From an uncultured Bacteroidota bacterium (lineage in GTDB: Bacteria; Bacteroidota; Bacteroidia; Chitinophagales; Chitinophagaceae), in assembly GCA_903927185.1 (NCBI GenBank), contig CAIYLW010000085.1:102364-166363 (forward strand): 64,000 nt of DNA. The letters are read 5' to 3'. A model generated the notes under the pieces. The model saw only the letters and a list, made by a program, of their open reading frames with translations. It made no database searches and had not been told where the DNA came from. Each line of letters starts with the position of its first letter. The stretch's first letter is position 1. Shown in pieces: positions 62,256 through 64,000 of this stretch. The translations under genes and the position numbers were made by a program.

Positions 62256-62716
62256 GAATGAATTTTTTCTACGCGGATTCCAGCATTAAGTATTGATGGC
62301 AAAGGATCTTCACGCATTATCTGTTGTAAACTAAATTGATATATCCCTTTCTTTAAATGAATTGGGCTACTAGTAATTCTAATTCGATGATCAAATACAT
62401 CGTCCATTCCACTACCCAACCAACCAGTAGCATTGTTGGCAAGTTGAAGATTAACTTTTTGTGTATTAGATTTTTCGGAAGGAGCTGTGGTAATGATATT
62501 CAGCCAAAGATTATTGAAATGGAATGCATCTTCGTGCCGAATAACCACATAAATATTATAAGTAGCAATAGTATCTTTTACTTCAAACTTAAAGCTTGGT
62601 TGATTCTTGCTTGCCCATTGGTGTTCTGGAAAAAAAACAGTTTGTTCAAAGCTGTCAAGTTTATTACACGACCAAAGTGTACCTATTAAACAAACTACAA
62701 GAATAATTTTTTTCAC
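62252..62716 (-). CDS. gldH: Gliding-motility lipoprotein GldH
   Basis: The 154-residue lipoprotein (lipobox LWSC, Cys17) matches GldH: KLDSFEQTVFFPEHQW, FKFEVKDTIATYNIYVVIRH, FNNLWLNIITTAPS, GWLGSGMDDVFDHRI and the ending LPSILNAGIRVEK. GldH is needed for gliding and type IX secretion. It heads an operon with the two-component system. Confidence 0.93.
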   Translation of the reverse strand: MKKIILVVCLIGTLWSCNKLDSFEQTVFFPEHQWASKNQPSFKFEVKDTIATYNIYVVIRHEDAFHFNNLWLNIITTAPSEKSNTQKVNLQLANNATGWLGSGMDDVFDHRIRITSSPIHLKKGIYQFSLQQIMREDPLPSILNAGIRVEKIHS

Positions 62717-62762
62717 CGTACTAATTTTTTACAAAGATAAAAGGGATGCTAATCCTTTTGAG

Positions 62763-63638
62763 TTATAAAACATTTAAAACTTGTTCTTTTGCTTTTTCTA
62801 GTTCGTCTTTCATCAGGATAACACATTTCTGCATCACTGCATCATAAGCTTTAGAACCGGTGGTATTGATTTCTCTACCAAATTCCTGTAAAATAAAAGA
62901 GAGTTTCTTTCCTTTACTCATATCCTTCTCATCTAAAATATCTCTGAAATATTTACAGTGGTTGTTCAAACGAACCTGTTCTTCACTAATATCAATCTTC
63001 TCAATATAGTAGATCAATTCCTGTTCCAATCTATTAGGGTCATAGTTATCCTTCCCCACATTTTCTTCTAATACTTTTAAGAGCCCTTCGCGGATCCGCT
63101 GGCGGCGGAGTGGCTCCAATTCAACGATCTGTTTTTGTTGAATCTCGATATTTGTCAATCGCAAAAGCAAGTCTTTTTCGAGCGACTTTCCTTCGTCGGC
63201 TCTATGTGTATTTAAAAAAGATATAGCTTCTTTTAAAACCAATTCAAAGCCCTTCCATTCTTCATCGCTCAACATTTCTGTAGAGGGGGTAATTACATCT
63301 GGCAATTTTAAAATAGTGCTTAAAATATCGCCAGTTTGCAAATTCAACTCAGCCGCAAGTTCTGCCACTGGTAGATAATAAGCTTTGGCAAGTTCTGTAT
63401 TAATTGTAACAGGTTTACTAGCTCCATTTTGTTTCAATGTAATATTACATTCAACGCTACCTCTTTGTAATCCCTCGCTGAGAACATTACGAACATCAAA
63501 TTCAAAGGGTTTTAAAAGAGATGGGATATTCAAACGCAAATCAAATTGTTTTCCGTTTAAAGATTTGATCTCCACCAAAAAGGTTTTTCCATTAATAGTC
63601 TGTTCGGCCCTTCCGTAGCCAGTCATCGAGTAAAGCAT
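62763..63638 (-). CDS. yicC: YicC-family endoribonuclease
   Basis: The 291-residue protein starts MLYSMTGYGRAEQTINGKTF and ends FGREINTTGSKAYDAVMQKCVILMKDELEKAKEQVLNVL, with KSLNGKQFDLRLNIP and YIEKIDISEEQVRLNNH between. This is the full YicC layout with a C-terminal DUF1732. Members cleave RNA, including small RNAs. Confidence 0.96.
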   Translation of the reverse strand: MLYSMTGYGRAEQTINGKTFLVEIKSLNGKQFDLRLNIPSLLKPFEFDVRNVLSEGLQRGSVECNITLKQNGASKPVTINTELAKAYYLPVAELAAELNLQTGDILSTILKLPDVITPSTEMLSDEEWKGFELVLKEAISFLNTHRADEGKSLEKDLLLRLTNIEIQQKQIVELEPLRRQRIREGLLKVLEENVGKDNYDPNRLEQELIYYIEKIDISEEQVRLNNHCKYFRDILDEKDMSKGKKLSFILQEFGREINTTGSKAYDAVMQKCVILMKDELEKAKEQVLNVL

Positions 63639-63721
63639 AGATACTTGTTATTGATGCAATGTAAGCAATGTTTTAAAAAGGGTAAATCTTATTCATTAAT
63701 CATTCAATGATACAAATAATA

Positions 63722-63752
63722 AGAGCGGTCCCGAAAATTGGGACCGCTCTAT
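63722..63752. terminator. Hairpin terminator after the SusE/F-like gene
   Basis: AGAGCGGTCCC-GAAAATT-GGGACCGCTCT is a perfect 11-bp stem about 30 bp downstream of the minus-strand stop at 63781. On the minus strand it is followed by TATTATTTGTATC, so the T tract is weak. Confidence 0.75.
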
Positions 63753-63780
63753 TAAAACCACTATTAAACGAAAAATTAAA

Positions 63781-64000
63781 TTATTGTTTAGTAAGTGTAT
63801 ATTGACCAGTCAAGAAATTCACATCGATCAAATAATTACCAGACACATCAGGTGCAGGCGTATTTGCAGGAAGTGCTCCGTCGGCTAAAATGGTTCCGCC
63901 AGTAGCACTGGTTCCACCAAATTTATGACCCCAATCTCCGTTTAGAGGCAAGAACAAATGGCTCTTACCAGCAGTTAAAGCAACAGTTAACTGGAAATCA
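63781..64000 (-). CDS. SusE/SusF-like outer-membrane protein, C-terminal end (partial)
   Basis: The minus-strand frame open from the window edge to the TAA at 63781 encodes 72 residues. It contains HLFLPLNGDWGHKFGG, then GNYLIDVNFLTGQYTLTKQ at the end, typical of the last domain of SusE/SusF-type glycan-binding lipoproteins. The 5' part lies beyond 64000. SusC/SusD genes may precede it outside the window. Confidence 0.8.
   Translation of the reverse strand, partial: DFQLTVALTAGKSHLFLPLNGDWGHKFGGTSATGGTILADGALPANTPAPDVSGNYLIDVNFLTGQYTLTKQ

Overview
The window reads as a chromosomal segment of a low-GC Bacteroidota, most likely a Chitinophagaceae-type bacterium. The evidence is gldD-gldE-ssb-mutY synteny, a GldH lipoprotein, a SusC/SusD pair, Bacteroidota-type TAnnTTTG promoter elements and a Bacteroidota-type carotenoid cluster. 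The placement is inferred from gene content only. No prophage, insertion sequence, rRNA or CRISPR array was seen.

Layout. 1-4.55 kb: accessory-looking exported proteins (SnoaL-like, kelch lipoprotein, DUF1080, PIG-L deacetylase). The last three lie between a tRNA-Arg(CCG) 3' end and a 13-bp copy of that end, which suggests an integrated segment. 4.6-14.0 kb: a minus-strand carotenoid operon read as ECF sigma, crtI, crtB, idi, crtD-like, cruF-like, crtZ, crtY, pfkB. Upstream is a MerR/cobalamin-binding regulator of the CarH/LitR photoreceptor type. The enzyme set predicts saproxanthin or a close relative. 14.0-21.6 kb: rfbB-rfbC-rfbA (no rfbD), a membrane acyltransferase, and a second sugar operon holding a sugar-kinase/RapZ fusion, a MurU-like nucleotidyltransferase, a Gfo/Idh oxidoreductase and a hexapeptide acetyltransferase.

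22.2-24.6 kb: a mutagenesis cassette. A UmuD-like protein that lacks both residues of the Ser/Lys dyad is followed by a UmuC polymerase. Divergent from them is a 2H-phosphoesterase-like protein with decayed motifs. The 74-bp space between them is full of palindromes. 24.7-35.7 kb: sigma factor with a small membrane protein, amidohydrolase, a free-standing C-terminal half of carbamoyl-phosphate synthetase large chain, a short ComEC, PurH, an EamA transporter, a polysaccharide-deacetylase-like protein, LutB and DUF3109.

35.8-42.7 kb: the conserved gldD-gldE-ssb-mutY block, then HU, a TPR protein, a 31-residue basic protein of the AURKAIP1/COX24 type, and RNase G. 42.8-47.8 kb: SusD and SusC. 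48.4-58.0 kb: radA, comF, gpx, holB, a PSP1 protein with a repetitive tail, pepF and mutL. 58.0-64.0 kb: PBP4-type carboxypeptidase, a ureohydrolase-fold protein with altered metal ligands, an OmpR-type two-component system joined to gldH, yicC, and the 3' end of a SusE/SusF-like gene cut by the window edge.

The strongest leads are the dyad-less UmuD cassette with its operator, the half-length CarB, the kinase/RapZ fusion operon, and the cobalamin-photoreceptor carotenoid locus with its probable non-standard cruF start.
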